Of a DNA stretch of 64,000 nucleotides, positions 7,831 through 17,989 are shown one piece after another. The translations under genes and the position numbers were made by a program. The notes below the pieces were generated by a model, which worked only from the letters and a program-made list of their open reading frames with translations, was not told the origin of the DNA and did not search any database. Within the stretch, counting starts at the first letter, position 1; every line of letters begins with the position of its first letter. The DNA lies in the NCBI RefSeq assembly GCF_010692745.1, contig NZ_JAAHTB010000009.1, positions 1 to 64,000 on the forward strand, read 5' to 3'. The DNA comes from Methylobacterium sp. BTF04. GTDB taxonomy: Bacteria; Pseudomonadota; Alphaproteobacteria; Rhizobiales; Beijerinckiaceae.

Positions 7831-9137
7831 TGCTTCCGCAGGAACTGATCCGGGCCAAGCGCGATGGCGCCAGCCTCGACCCGGCGGAGATCGAACACTT
7901 CATCGCCGGTCTTACCCAGGGGCAGGTCACCGAGGGGCAGGCGGCGGCCTTCGCCATGGCGGTGTTCTTCCGCGGGCTCTCGCTCGATGAGCGCGTGGCG
8001 CTCACCCGCGCCATGACGCATTCGGGCACAGTGCTGCAATGGGATCTGCCCGGTCCGGTCCTCGACAAGCATTCGAGCGGTGGGGTCGGCGATGCCGTCA
8101 GCCTCGCTCTCGCACCGATGGTGGCGGCCTGCGGCGGCTACGTTCCGATGATTTCGGGGCGTGGGCTCGGCCATACCGGCGGCACCCTCGACAAGCTCGG
8201 CAGCATTCCCGGCTACGATGCCACGCCCGATCTCGACCGGTTCCGACGTGTCACCCGCGAGGTCGGTTGTGCCATCATCGGCCAGACGCCGGATCTGGCC
8301 CCGGCGGACCGGCGCCTCTATGCCATCCGCGACGTCACCGGCACGGTGGAATCCCTCGACCTGATCACGGCTTCGATCCTCTCGAAGAAGCTTGCGGCGG
8401 GTCTCGACGGTCTCGTCATGGACGTGAAGACCGGCGCGGGCGCCTTCATGGCGGACTTGGCCGATGCGCAGGGCCTGGCACGCAGCATCGTCGGCGTGGC
8501 GCAGGGCGCCGGCTTGAAGACCGTGGCGCTGGTGACCGACATGGATTCGCCGCTGGCCTCGGCCGCCGGCAACGCCATCGAGATCGCCTACACCATCGAC
8601 TATCTCACCGGCCGGGCCCGCGAGCCGGCTTTCCACGCCATCACCGTCGAACTCGCCGCCGAGATGCTGGTGCTCGGTGGCCTCTCGCCCGACCTCGCGG
8701 CGGCACGTGGCCGCCTCGTCGAATGCCTCGAAACCGGGCGTGCCACCGAGGTTTTTTCGCGGATGGTCGCGGCGCTCGGTGGCCCGGCCGATCTGGTGGA
8801 GGTGCCGGAGCGCTATCTACCGACAGCGCCCGTGGTCCGGAGGATCGTCCCCGAGGAGAGCGGCTTCGTCGCGAGCGTGGCGACGCGGGAGATCGGCCTT
8901 GCGGTGATCGCCCTGGGGGGCGGCCGCACCCGACCCCAGGACGATATCGACCCGTGCGTCGGCTTCACCGGCCTGCCGAGAGTCGGCGATGCGGTCGGCC
9001 CGGATCGGCCGCTCGGCACGATCCACGCCCGCGACGAGGCGGCCGCCGATCACGCCGAGGCGGCTTTGCGGGTTGCCTATAGGATCACGTCCGGGTCGTG
9101 CGATACGGCGGCTTTCGTTCGCGACCGCATCGCCTGA
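7827..9137 (+). CDS. deoA: Thymidine phosphorylase
   Basis: This 436-aa enzyme phosphorolyses thymidine/deoxyuridine to base and deoxyribose 1-phosphate, feeding DeoC after mutase action. Family signatures are clear: the all-alpha N-terminal domain (QGQVTEGQAAAFAMAVFFRG), DKHSSGGVGD (about 81-90), GRGLGHTGGTLDKL (about 111-124), and MDVKTGAGAF (about 203). The length is that of the E. coli enzyme. It is the last gene of the cdd-punA-deoC-deoA operon; no phosphopentomutase gene is seen nearby. Confidence 0.95.
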   Translation: MMLPQELIRAKRDGASLDPAEIEHFIAGLTQGQVTEGQAAAFAMAVFFRGLSLDERVALTRAMTHSGTVLQWDLPGPVLDKHSSGGVGDAVSLALAPMVAACGGYVPMISGRGLGHTGGTLDKLGSIPGYDATPDLDRFRRVTREVGCAIIGQTPDLAPADRRLYAIRDVTGTVESLDLITASILSKKLAAGLDGLVMDVKTGAGAFMADLADAQGLARSIVGVAQGAGLKTVALVTDMDSPLASAAGNAIEIAYTIDYLTGRAREPAFHAITVELAAEMLVLGGLSPDLAAARGRLVECLETGRATEVFSRMVAALGGPADLVEVPERYLPTAPVVRRIVPEESGFVASVATREIGLAVIALGGGRTRPQDDIDPCVGFTGLPRVGDAVGPDRPLGTIHARDEAAADHAEAALRVAYRITSGSCDTAAFVRDRIA

Positions 9138-9210
9138 CGCAGTGGGCTCTGTCTGTGCGGAGTCGGCTTGTCGTTACGCGAGCCGGAAGCCGCCTCCCGG
9201 GAAACCTGCG

Positions 9211-9561
9211 TCAGTAGGGGTAATAGCCGCGATATCCGCCGCCGTGATGGCGATGGTGATGGTGGCCCCAGCCCTCGCGACGATGACCCCAGCCGTGGCG
9301 CTCGCCCCTGCCCGAGTGGTGATCCCAGCCGCGGTGTCCGCCGCCCCAGCCACGGTCATAGCCCCGGTCGCGGCCGCGATGGTGGCCGCCATATCCGTAA
9401 TCGTCATGCACGCGGGTGATGACGGCGTCTGGCTGTCGGGCGAAGCCCTGTGCGAACGGAGCCGCCTGCGCATTGCTCGCAGACAGACCGCCCACGACCG
9501 CGGCAAACGCCGCCGCCAGGATGCGGCCGCGACGAGACGAGAATGCCGGACGAATAGCCAT
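9211..9561 (-). CDS. Exported Gly/His/Arg-rich protein, 116 aa
   Basis: An N-terminal signal peptide is clear (RRGRILAAAFAAVVGGL, then SNAQAA with a likely cut near residue 33). The mature part is low-complexity: repeated G-H-R-G-x-D-R-G-Y/W units and, near the end, a HHHHRHHGGG run, closing with YRGYYPY. Such composition suits metal or polyanion binding, but no enzyme domain is present. The ATG has a GGGAG ribosome binding site 6 bases upstream. It stands alone between deoA (convergent) and the methyltransferase gene. A similar but unrelated-looking His-rich exported protein lies at 55427-55738. Function unknown. Confidence 0.65.
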   Translation of the reverse strand: MAIRPAFSSRRGRILAAAFAAVVGGLSASNAQAAPFAQGFARQPDAVITRVHDDYGYGGHHRGRDRGYDRGWGGGHRGWDHHSGRGERHGWGHRREGWGHHHHRHHGGGYRGYYPY

Positions 9562-9695
9562 GGAAGTCTCCCGATCTGTGAGAGCCGAGGAAGCCTCGGC
9601 GCTTGATCGGGAACCTAGACAGGAGCCTCTGAATACCGGCCGCGGCGCCTATTCAGGTTGGCGTCAGGGAGATTTCGGGTCAGGGAAATTTTCGG

Positions 9696-10331
9696 TCAGG
9701 GCCTGCGATAGACCCAGACGCGGGCCGGGGGCAGGTTCAGCCAGACGCGGTTGGAGCGGCTCGCCGTGTAGGTGCCGGCATCGCAGCGCGCCGGGATCGG
9801 TGGCACCACCGCGTAGGTGAACTGCACGAACGGCGCATCCGCATGCATCATCGCGTGCGCGGCGTTGAGCAGGTCGAGGCGCTGCTCAAGCGGCTTGGTG
9901 AACAGCGGAAGGCTGGAGACCATCGCCGCCGCCTTCTCGGTGATCAGAGCACCGAGCGTCGTCGTAATATCGTAGGCGTCGCCCCGGACGATGGTGGCGC
10001 GCGGAAACCGCTTCTGGAGAAGCTTGCAGAAATCCGGGTTGTATTCGACGAGAACCAACCGCTCCTGCTCGATCCCGCGCCGGATCAGGGCTTCGGTGAC
10101 GGGGCCGGTTCCGGGTCCGAGTTCGATCACCGGTCCGCTCACCCGCGGATCGACATACGACGCCATGGTGCGGGCGAGCATCTTGCCCGACGGGGTTACC
10201 GCGCCGGTGACGAGGGGGCGCTCGAACCAGGAGCGCAGGAAGCGCGCCTCGTCTTCCAGCGGGTCGCGCCGCTTGCGGAGGTCACCGAGTGCGACATCGG
10301 CCTTGGCGCTGGAGCGGCGTAGCGGCGGCAA
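9696..10331 (-). CDS. pmtA: PmtA-like phospholipid N-methyltransferase
   Basis: This 211-aa class I SAM-dependent methyltransferase has the SAM motif VIELGPGTGPVTEAL (about 69-83) and LVEYNPDF (acidic residue that binds the ribose). The N-terminal half (FLRSWFERPLVTGAVTPSGK) and the MVSSLPLF segment are typical of the Sinorhizobium/Rhodobacter PmtA group, which methylates phosphatidylethanolamine towards phosphatidylcholine; some members act on other lipids. The start is TTG at 10331, supported by GAGGA 9 bases upstream; there is no in-frame ATG before residue 51. It is a single gene. Confidence 0.75.
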   Translation of the reverse strand: MPPLRRSSAKADVALGDLRKRRDPLEDEARFLRSWFERPLVTGAVTPSGKMLARTMASYVDPRVSGPVIELGPGTGPVTEALIRRGIEQERLVLVEYNPDFCKLLQKRFPRATIVRGDAYDITTTLGALITEKAAAMVSSLPLFTKPLEQRLDLLNAAHAMMHADAPFVQFTYAVVPPIPARCDAGTYTASRSNRVWLNLPPARVWVYRRP

Positions 10332-10502
10332 TACCCTATGTCCTCAGATCACGGGTTGGGAAGGAAAGGCTAGACGACGAAGCCTTGCCCCAGTCAAGAA
10401 CGCATCCACGTTTCGGACCGGAGACCGGCGTGCAAACGGCGCAGCGATGCTGACCCGCCACATCATACGCCGGGTCGTCCGCCGAAGCGCTATCAAGAAA
10501 AA

Positions 10503-11666
10503 TCACGTTCTGGCGGCTCCGCCGAGGCCGTCGAAGAACTCCCGGACCTTGGAAAAGAACCCGGCACTCTCCGGATGGTTCTCGTCCGAGGCCGATTGAC
10601 CGAACTCCTGCAGCAATTCGCGTTGGCGCTTCGACAGGTTCTGCGGTGTCTCGACGAAAACCTGGATGTAGAGGTCACCGACATCGCGCGCGCGCAGCAC
10701 CGGCATGCCTTTGCCTTTGATGCGGAACTGCTTGGCGGTCTGCGTGCCGGCTGGGATCCGCACCTGCGTCTGCGAGCCGTCGATCACCGGCACGGTGATC
10801 TCGCCCGAGAGGGCCGCCGTCACCATCGAGATCGGGACTCTGCAGAACAGGTCCGCCCCGTCGCGCTGGAAGAACTCGTGCGGCTTGATCGAAAGGAAGA
10901 CGTAGAGGTCGCCGGCCGGCCCACCGCGCAGGCCGGTCTCCCCCTCGCCGGCGAGCCGGATGCGCAAGCCGTCATCGACGCCCGCCGGGACGTTGATCGA
11001 GAGCGTCCGTTCGCGGGTGACCCGTCCGGCGCCGCCGCACGAGCCGCACGGGTCGTCGATCACCTCACCGCGGCCGTGGCAGTTCGGACAGGTCCGCTCG
11101 ATGGCGAAGAATCCCTGCGCCGCCCGAACCCGGCCATAGCCGCCGCAGGTCTGGCACGGCCGCGGCTTCGAGCCGGCCTTGGCGCCCGAGCCCGAGCAGG
11201 TCTCGCAAGCGACGGAGGTCGCCATCTTGATGGTCTCGGCCTTGCCGGCGAAAGCGTCCTCCAGCGATATTTCGAGATTGTAGCGCAGGTCGGCACCGCG
11301 TTCGCGGGCCGGACCGCCGCGCCCGCCACGGGCGCCAGCACCCGGTGCCGCACGGCCGTCGCCGAAGAAATTGTCGAAGATGTCCGACATGAAGTCGCCG
11401 AACTCGTTGCCGAATCCGGGACCGCCGGCGCCACCGCCCTGCTGGAAAGCCGCATGGCCGAAGCGGTCGTAGGCCGCGCGCTTCTGGCCGTCGGTGAGGG
11501 TCTGGTAGGCCTCGTTGACTTCCTTGAACTTGACCTCGGCCTCCGCATTCCCCGGGTTGCGATCGGGGTGGTAGGTCATGGCGAGCTTGCGGAAGGCGAT
11601 CTTCATATCGCCGTCGGTCGCGGTCTTGGAGACGCCCAGGATCTCGTAATAGTCCCGCTTCGACAT
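10503..11666 (-). CDS. dnaJ: Chaperone protein DnaJ
   Basis: This 387-aa type I J-protein stimulates DnaK ATPase and delivers unfolded clients. The J domain (1-70) has the HPD motif ([10 protein letters not shown], about 31-40). A Gly/Phe-rich linker follows (about 75-125), then the zinc region with all four CxxCxGxG repeats ([32 protein letters not shown]; about 145-220) and the C-terminal client domains. The ATG at 11666 begins [12 protein letters not shown], the family norm. It lies 165 bases downstream of dnaK on the same strand, with a hairpin and a repeat element between. Confidence 0.97.
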   Translation of the reverse strand: MSKRDYYEILGVSKTATDGDMKIAFRKLAMTYHPDRNPGNAEAEVKFKEVNEAYQTLTDGQKRAAYDRFGHAAFQQGGGAGGPGFGNEFGDFMSDIFDNFFGDGRAAPGAGARGGRGGPARERGADLRYNLEISLEDAFAGKAETIKMATSVACETCSGSGAKAGSKPRPCQTCGGYGRVRAAQGFFAIERTCPNCHGRGEVIDDPCGSCGGAGRVTRERTLSINVPAGVDDGLRIRLAGEGETGLRGGPAGDLYVFLSIKPHEFFQRDGADLFCRVPISMVTAALSGEITVPVIDGSQTQVRIPAGTQTAKQFRIKGKGMPVLRARDVGDLYIQVFVETPQNLSKRQRELLQEFGQSASDENHPESAGFFSKVREFFDGLGGAART

Positions 11667-11732
11667 ACCGCGTCCTTAAAAGTCCCTTGGCGCGCCGGCC
11701 TCCACCGAGGATCGCGCCGTCGTCACCCTGGA

Positions 11733-11780
11733 GAGCATCGCCGATCCGAAAACCGGTACCCACCGCCCGGGCCGATGCTC
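11733..11780. repeat. Rhizobiales-type interspersed palindromic element
   Basis: GAGCATCG at 11733-11740 is the inverted repeat of CGATGCTC at 11773-11780. The inside holds the CCGAAAACCGGTACCCACC core that resembles short palindromic elements scattered between genes in many Rhizobiales. It lies between dnaK and dnaJ. Identification is from remembered consensus, not from a search. Confidence 0.4.
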
Positions 11781-11788
11781 CCGACATG

Positions 11789-11818
11789 ACACAGGGCCGG
11801 ATTGCTCCGGCCCTGTGT
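11789..11818 (-). terminator. Hairpin between dnaK and dnaJ
   Basis: A perfect 13-bp stem (ACACAGGGCCGGA, 11789-11801, with 11806-11818) and a 4-base loop lies 14 bases after the dnaK stop. No T-run follows, so it may be a partial terminator or an mRNA-stabilising hairpin that lowers dnaJ relative to dnaK expression, as in other bacteria. Confidence 0.6.
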
Positions 11819-11831
11819 TCGGAAGCAGGCT

Positions 11832-13748
<1,917 letters not shown>

Positions 13749-13905
13749 GGTGGGATCCCTCTGTTTTCGTTTGGTCAAGCAGACCGCCGAGCCCCGAAGC
13801 AGCTCGGCCCATGGCGGTGCAAAACTGAAAGTATGAGAACGGTGTCCGGCCCGGACCGAGCACCGGAAACGCGCTCATCCGGGTCTTAATCCCGCGTCCC
13901 GCCGG

Positions 13906-13934
13906 ATATAAGAAGGCCGGTGCGGAGCCGCAAG
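13906..13934 (-). promoter_or_regulatory. RpoH (sigma-32) type promoter of dnaK
   Basis: On the minus strand CTTG (13934-13931) is followed after 18 bases by CTTATAT (13912-13906), matching the alphaproteobacterial RpoH consensus CTTG-N17/18-CYTATNT. It lies about 160 bases before the dnaK start, leaving a long leader. The rest of the 415-base gap between dnaK and the divergent exported-protein gene holds no other feature I can name. Confidence 0.7.
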
Positions 13935-14164
13935 ACGATGCGGCCCGTATCCTCGGCGCCAGTGTTATCCCCTTCTCCCGATTGATGATCACGCCGTGAT
14001 CCCTGGGAGATGCGCCGTCAACGCCTGCAACTATGTTGCATGGGAGCCACGCTCGCACCATCGATCGCATGATAGGTTTCGTCAAATTCAACCTGCCTCG
14101 CTCTCGCGAGCCCCGGTCCGGGGCCGCGGTCCGGGGTGCCACGCCGTCCGGCCTGAAAGTCTCG

Positions 14165-15163
14165 ATGCGTCTGATCCGCGTCCTCCCGGTCCTGTCCGTT
14201 CTGTCCGCGGCGGCCTTCGCTCCGGTACCTGCGAACGCTCAGTCGTTCTTCGAGGAATTGTTCGGGATCGGTCGCGCGGCCAAACCCCCCGTGCCACCAC
14301 GCGGCGTTCCCGGCGGCGTGCCGGCACCGGCTCCCGGCCTGCCGCTTCCCGGCGCACCGGGGGCGCCCGGCGAGCCGACGGTTGAGGCGCCCAAGCCGGT
14401 GGTTCCGCGCCAGCCCGTGGTTCTGAAGGCTCCGGCCGAAGACAACGTGATCGGCCAGGACCTGATGCTCAACGGTCTGACCGGGAGCCTGAAGCTCGAG
14501 AAGGGGGCGTCCGGCACCACGGCCCGCATCGTCCTGCCGGGGACCAAGGTGTCCCAGCCGAGCGAAAGCTGCAAAGTCCCGCTCGGCGGCGGTGGACCGC
14601 TGGCGGTGACCGCCGATGGGCGACCGGAGGGCGTCGGTCGCTTCGAAATCCCCGGGGGCGAGTGCCCTCTGCGCTTCGACGTGCTCGACGGTGCCGTATT
14701 GGTCACGCCGTTGTCCGGCAGCCCGCTCTGCACGTTCACGGCGGCCGATTGCGCCACCACCCCGTCTGGCCTGTGGGGGCCGCCCGCCGCCACGCTGATC
14801 CCGCGTGCGGCCGAGTTCGAGAGCGCGCGGGGCACCGCGGATCGGGCCGTCCGCGAAAACTACAAGCTGATGACGCAACGCCTGCGCGGGCAGGACGTGC
14901 GGCCGGTCGTGACCGAGCAGGCGGCCTTCTCCTCCGATCGCGAGCAACTCTGCCGGACCTATGCCCGCGAGGGCGCCCACGGCTTCTGCAATCTGCGCTT
15001 CACCGAAAACCGGGCGCTCGCCCTGGCGACGCGGCTCGGCGTCAACACCGCCACCGCGGCGCCCTCGGCCTCGGCGGCGCCGCGCCGTCGCAGGGCCCCC
15101 AGCGCGACCCCTTCCGTCGATGGGATGAACCCGGATGCCGGCGGAGCTCCACTCGCCGAGTGA
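14165..15163 (+). CDS. Exported Pro-rich protein of unknown function
   Basis: This 332-aa protein has a signal peptide (MRLIRVLPVLSVLSAAAFA, cut near PANAQS). A Pro/Gly/Ala-rich linker (about 35-70) leads to a globular part with paired cysteines. The segment after about residue 255 (SSDREQLCRTYAREGAHGFCNLRFTENRALAL, quoted in parts: REQLCRTYARE, GAHGFCNLRF) resembles lysozyme-inhibitor-like C-terminal regions, but that is a weak impression. The frame is open to 14033; I chose the ATG at 14165 because the signal peptide starts there. It is divergent from dnaK and convergent with yqgE, 6 bases apart. No firm family. Confidence 0.6.
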   Translation: MRLIRVLPVLSVLSAAAFAPVPANAQSFFEELFGIGRAAKPPVPPRGVPGGVPAPAPGLPLPGAPGAPGEPTVEAPKPVVPRQPVVLKAPAEDNVIGQDLMLNGLTGSLKLEKGASGTTARIVLPGTKVSQPSESCKVPLGGGGPLAVTADGRPEGVGRFEIPGGECPLRFDVLDGAVLVTPLSGSPLCTFTAADCATTPSGLWGPPAATLIPRAAEFESARGTADRAVRENYKLMTQRLRGQDVRPVVTEQAAFSSDREQLCRTYAREGAHGFCNLRFTENRALALATRLGVNTATAAPSASAAPRRRRAPSATPSVDGMNPDAGGAPLAE

Positions 15164-15169
15164 TCGCGA

Positions 15170-15778
15170 TCAGGCGTGGCCTGCGCTGAACGAGAGCATC
15201 GCCGGATCGATGCCGTTGCTGCGCAGGGTGCGCTCGTATTTCGTGTCGAGGGCCGGGTGGAAGATCAGGGCCGGGTCGGCCGGGCAGGTCAACCAGCCAT
15301 TGGCGAGGATCTCGCTTTCCAGCTGTCCCGCCTGCCAGCCGGCATAGCCGAGGGCCAGTACCGCGTTGGCCGGGCCGTCGCCGCTGGCGATCGCGCGCAG
15401 GATCTCGACGGTGGCGGTGAGGCAGATGCCGTCGTCGATGATCAGCGTGGAGTGGTCGATGTGGAAGTCGTCCGTGTGTAGCACGAAGCCGCGCTTGGCA
15501 TCGACCGGCCCACCCATCAGCACCGGCATGTGGCCGACCCGCTCGCGCAGGCGGATGGCGTCGGTCTCTTCGGCGATGTCGAGCTGGATCAGCAGATCCG
15601 GCATGTCGAGGTCGGTCACCGCCTTGTTGAGGATGATTCCCATCGCCCCGTCCGCGGAATGCGCGCAAAGGTAGATTACCGATCGGGCGAAGCGCGAATC
15701 CGTCAGCCCCGGCATCGCCACCAGGAACTGACCTTCGAGATAGGCGGAATGCGCCGCGCGGTTCTGGGACATCTGCAT
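15170..15778 (-). CDS. YqgE/AlgH family protein (DUF179)
   Basis: This 202-aa protein shows the DUF179 pattern: [18 protein letters not shown] at the N-terminus, [20 protein letters not shown] (about 38-57), [16 protein letters not shown] and [14 protein letters not shown] near the end with NGWL. These proteins are cytosolic and their biochemical role is unsettled. An ATG two codons later (MSQNRA) is an equally good start. It is transcribed divergently from the peroxiredoxin gene. Confidence 0.9.
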   Translation of the reverse strand: MQMSQNRAAHSAYLEGQFLVAMPGLTDSRFARSVIYLCAHSADGAMGIILNKAVTDLDMPDLLIQLDIAEETDAIRLRERVGHMPVLMGGPVDAKRGFVLHTDDFHIDHSTLIIDDGICLTATVEILRAIASGDGPANAVLALGYAGWQAGQLESEILANGWLTCPADPALIFHPALDTKYERTLRSNGIDPAMLSFSAGHA

Positions 15779-15845
15779 CGCGCCATGCTACGCGCGCCGC
15801 CCGCCTTGTCCAGCATCCCGTGTCGGCAATGCACCTGCCAACGGT

Positions 15846-15883
15846 GGCGCCTGCACATCCGCATGTGCACGGTGTGAGGCGCC
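15846..15883. promoter_or_regulatory. Nested dyad between yqgE and peroxiredoxin gene
   Basis: TGCACAT-CCGC-ATGTGCA (15852-15869) is a perfect 7-bp inverted repeat. It is enclosed by GGCGCC at 15846-15851 and again at 15878-15883. It lies 68 bases from yqgE and 139 bases from the peroxiredoxin start, in a divergent promoter region, so an operator role is plausible. No regulator is identified. Confidence 0.35.
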
Positions 15884-16021
15884 AACTCGACAGGTTCGAC
15901 CCCGCGGGCTAGAGGCTTTTTCTTACGGCCGGCACAGGATGTCGGCCCGGAAAACCGCTTTGTGGCGCATGAACCGGGTTCGGGTTTTCGTCGCAGGCCC
16001 CGGCGATCGAGGACATCACGG

Positions 16022-16504
16022 ATGACCATTCAGGTTGGCGACCACCTCCCCCAGGTGACCTTCCGCGTGAACGGCGCGGACGGGCCGGAGGCCAAGACCA
16101 CCGACGACATCTTCAAGGGACGTCGCGTCGTCCTCGTCGGCGTGCCGGGCGCATTCACGCCGAGCTGCCACCGCAATCACCTTCCGGGCTTCGTCGAGAA
16201 GCAGGCTGACATCAAGGCGCGCGGCGTCGATGCCATCGCCATCACGGCGGTCAACGACGTGTTCGTGCTTGAGGCCTGGCAGAAGGCCAGCGGCGCCGAG
16301 AGCCTCGAGTTTCTCGCCGACGGCAATGCCGAATTCGCCAAGGCGATCGGCCTCGACATGGACGGTGCCGGCTTCGGCCTCGGCCCGCGTTCCAAGCGCT
16401 ATGCCATGCTCGTCGACGACGGTGTGGTGCGGGTGCTGAACATCGAAGAATCCCCGGCCAAGACCGAGATTTCCGGTGTGGACGCTCTGCTCAAGGTGAT
16501 CTGA
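16022..16504 (+). CDS. Peroxiredoxin (Prx5 family)
   Basis: This 160-aa thiol peroxidase reduces H2O2 and alkyl hydroperoxides. The peroxidatic Cys is in PGAFTPSCHRNHLPGF (about residue 48), with the T-x-x-C context of the Prx5/hybrid-glutaredoxin group. FLADGNAEFAKAIGL and GLGPRSKRYAMLV are the usual Prx5 segments. The frame is open 20 codons upstream, but MTIQVGDHLPQV is the standard start. It is a single gene with a strong terminator 31 bases downstream. Confidence 0.93.
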   Translation: MTIQVGDHLPQVTFRVNGADGPEAKTTDDIFKGRRVVLVGVPGAFTPSCHRNHLPGFVEKQADIKARGVDAIAITAVNDVFVLEAWQKASGAESLEFLADGNAEFAKAIGLDMDGAGFGLGPRSKRYAMLVDDGVVRVLNIEESPAKTEISGVDALLKVI

Positions 16505-16534
16505 GCAGCCCTCATAATTCGATGCAACGTTTCG

Positions 16535-16561
16535 AGCCCGGGGCCAGCCCCGGGCTTTTTT
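16535..16561 (+). terminator. Rho-independent terminator of the peroxiredoxin gene
   Basis: A perfect 9-bp GC-rich stem, AGCCCGGGG (16535-16543) with CCCCGGGCT (16548-16556), has a CCAG loop and is followed by a run of six T ending at 16561. Confidence 0.9.
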
Positions 16562-16663
16562 GGCGAACTGCCTTCGCTTTGATCGACACGCGTCAAGGAT
16601 TTGCGGACGTACTATTGGTATTGCCGGGAGCCGGTATCCGAGTGGGGCTGTCCTCGAACAAAA

Positions 16664-16918
16664 ACCGACTCTTTCGAAAGCGATGGCACCATTGCTGTGC
16701 CGCTTCGAAATCCGCGCAATAAGCCCAACGGCTTTGCCGACCACACCGTCGCGGTTCAACTAGCGACGGCGAAGGGCGACCTTGTGATCGCCGCCGGCCG
16801 CTGGGAGGCGAGCGGGTCCGGGGACGGTGGAACCAGGAAGACGTTCAGCGGGAACCGTGTGACCATCATGGACCGCCGAGGCGACGATTGGCGCAGCGTG
16901 CTGGACACCTCGAACTGA
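16664..16918 (+). pseudogene. C-terminal remnant of an NTF2/SnoaL-like protein
   Basis: The frame to 16918 contains a coherent 80-90 residue segment: SDGTIAVPLRNP, NGFADHTVAVQLATAKGDL, VIAAGRWEASG, FSGNRVTIMDRRGDDWRSVL. The order and spacing look like the C-terminal half of a DUF4440/SnoaL-like protein. The expected N-terminal helices are missing, and upstream sequence runs into the peroxiredoxin terminator with no start or ribosome binding site. I therefore read it as a truncated remnant. The nearest frame start is 16601. It could instead be a small expressed gene. Confidence 0.4.
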
Positions 16919-16938
16919 GCGCGGCGACCCGAACGGGA

Positions 16939-17904
16939 TCAGGCGTTTCGCCCGTAATCCGCCGCCCGCGTCGCCGTGCGATGGAACGTCAGACGCCGAT
17001 CGTATTCCAGCGGGTCCTTTGGCTGCACAAGGGCACCGGGCGGTACGTTCAGCCAGTCGACGAGGCGGGTCAGCAGGAAGCGCAGGGCTGCGCCCCGGCA
17101 CAGGATCGGCAGGGCGGCGACTTCTCGCGGGTCGAGTGGCCGCACGGCCTCGTATCCGGCGATGAGGGCCGTGCCCATGTCGCGGTGATAGGTGCCATCG
17201 GCATCGAAACACCAGGCGTTGAGGCAGATGGCGAGATCGTACGCGAAGGCGTCTGTGCAGGCGAAGTAGAAGTCGATCAGCCCCGACAGCTCGTCGCCGA
17301 TGAAGAACACATTGTCGGTGAACAGGTCGGCGTGGATCACGCCCGAGGGCAGGCCGCGCGGCCAGCCGGCCTGAAGCACCGCGAGATCGCCGCGGACACG
17401 CTCGGCGAGGCCCGGCGAGACGCTGTCGGCCTGGCCTTCCGCGATCCGGAACAGCGGCTCCCAGGCCTCCACCGAGAGGCTGTTGTCGCGCCGCATGCCG
17501 AAGTCGCTCCCGGCCGCATGCAGGCCGGCCAGGGCCTTCCCGAGTTCTCCGCAATGATGAATCCCGGGCCGCTTGACCGAGAAACCGTCCAGGAAGCTGA
17601 CGATCACCGCCGGGCGTCCGCAAAGCTGGCCGAGGGCCGTGCCTTCTCGGTTGCGAATGGGCTGCGGGCAAGCGAGCCCGCGCATGGCGAGATGCTGCAT
17701 CAGGTTGAGGAAGAACGGCAGGTCGTCGGCCCGCACCCGCTTCTCGTAGAGGGTGAGGATGTAGGAACCGGCGGTGGTGTGCAGAAAGAAATTGGTATTC
17801 TCGACGCCCTCGGCGATGCCCTTGTAGGACAGCAGCGTGCCGATCTCGTAGGCGGCGAGAAAGCTGGTCAGCGCCTCGTCGGAAACCTCGGTATAGACGG
17901 CCAC
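16939..17904 (-). CDS. thrB: Homoserine kinase (ThrB, aminoglycoside-phosphotransferase fold)
   Basis: This 321-aa protein is the alphaproteobacterial type of homoserine kinase, which phosphorylates homoserine in threonine synthesis. The fold is protein-kinase/choline-kinase-like: GVENTNFFL near residue 33, catalytic loop IHADLFTDNVFF (about 190-201) and metal-binding LIDFYFA (about 208-214). The start is GTG; MAVYTEVSDE is the standard N-terminus for this family. It lies 86 bases downstream of ispH on the same strand, a pairing often seen in Rhizobiales, with a hairpin between them. Confidence 0.93.
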   Translation of the reverse strand: MAVYTEVSDEALTSFLAAYEIGTLLSYKGIAEGVENTNFFLHTTAGSYILTLYEKRVRADDLPFFLNLMQHLAMRGLACPQPIRNREGTALGQLCGRPAVIVSFLDGFSVKRPGIHHCGELGKALAGLHAAGSDFGMRRDNSLSVEAWEPLFRIAEGQADSVSPGLAERVRGDLAVLQAGWPRGLPSGVIHADLFTDNVFFIGDELSGLIDFYFACTDAFAYDLAICLNAWCFDADGTYHRDMGTALIAGYEAVRPLDPREVAALPILCRGAALRFLLTRLVDWLNVPPGALVQPKDPLEYDRRLTFHRTATRAADYGRNA

Positions 17905-17939
17905 TGGCTTTTCGCTCGATCGCTGGAGGTCGAAAACGA

Positions 17940-17963
17940 CAAGGGCGCCGAAGGGCGCCCTTG
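17940..17963 (-). terminator. Hairpin between ispH and thrB
   Basis: CAAGGGCGCC (17940-17949) pairs with GGCGCCCTTG (17954-17963). On the minus strand it follows the ispH stop by about 26 bases and is followed by TCGTTTTCG, a weak T-run. It would limit read-through from ispH into thrB. Confidence 0.6.
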
Positions 17964-17989
17964 CTGACGGCTCGAACGGGCGCCTTGGG

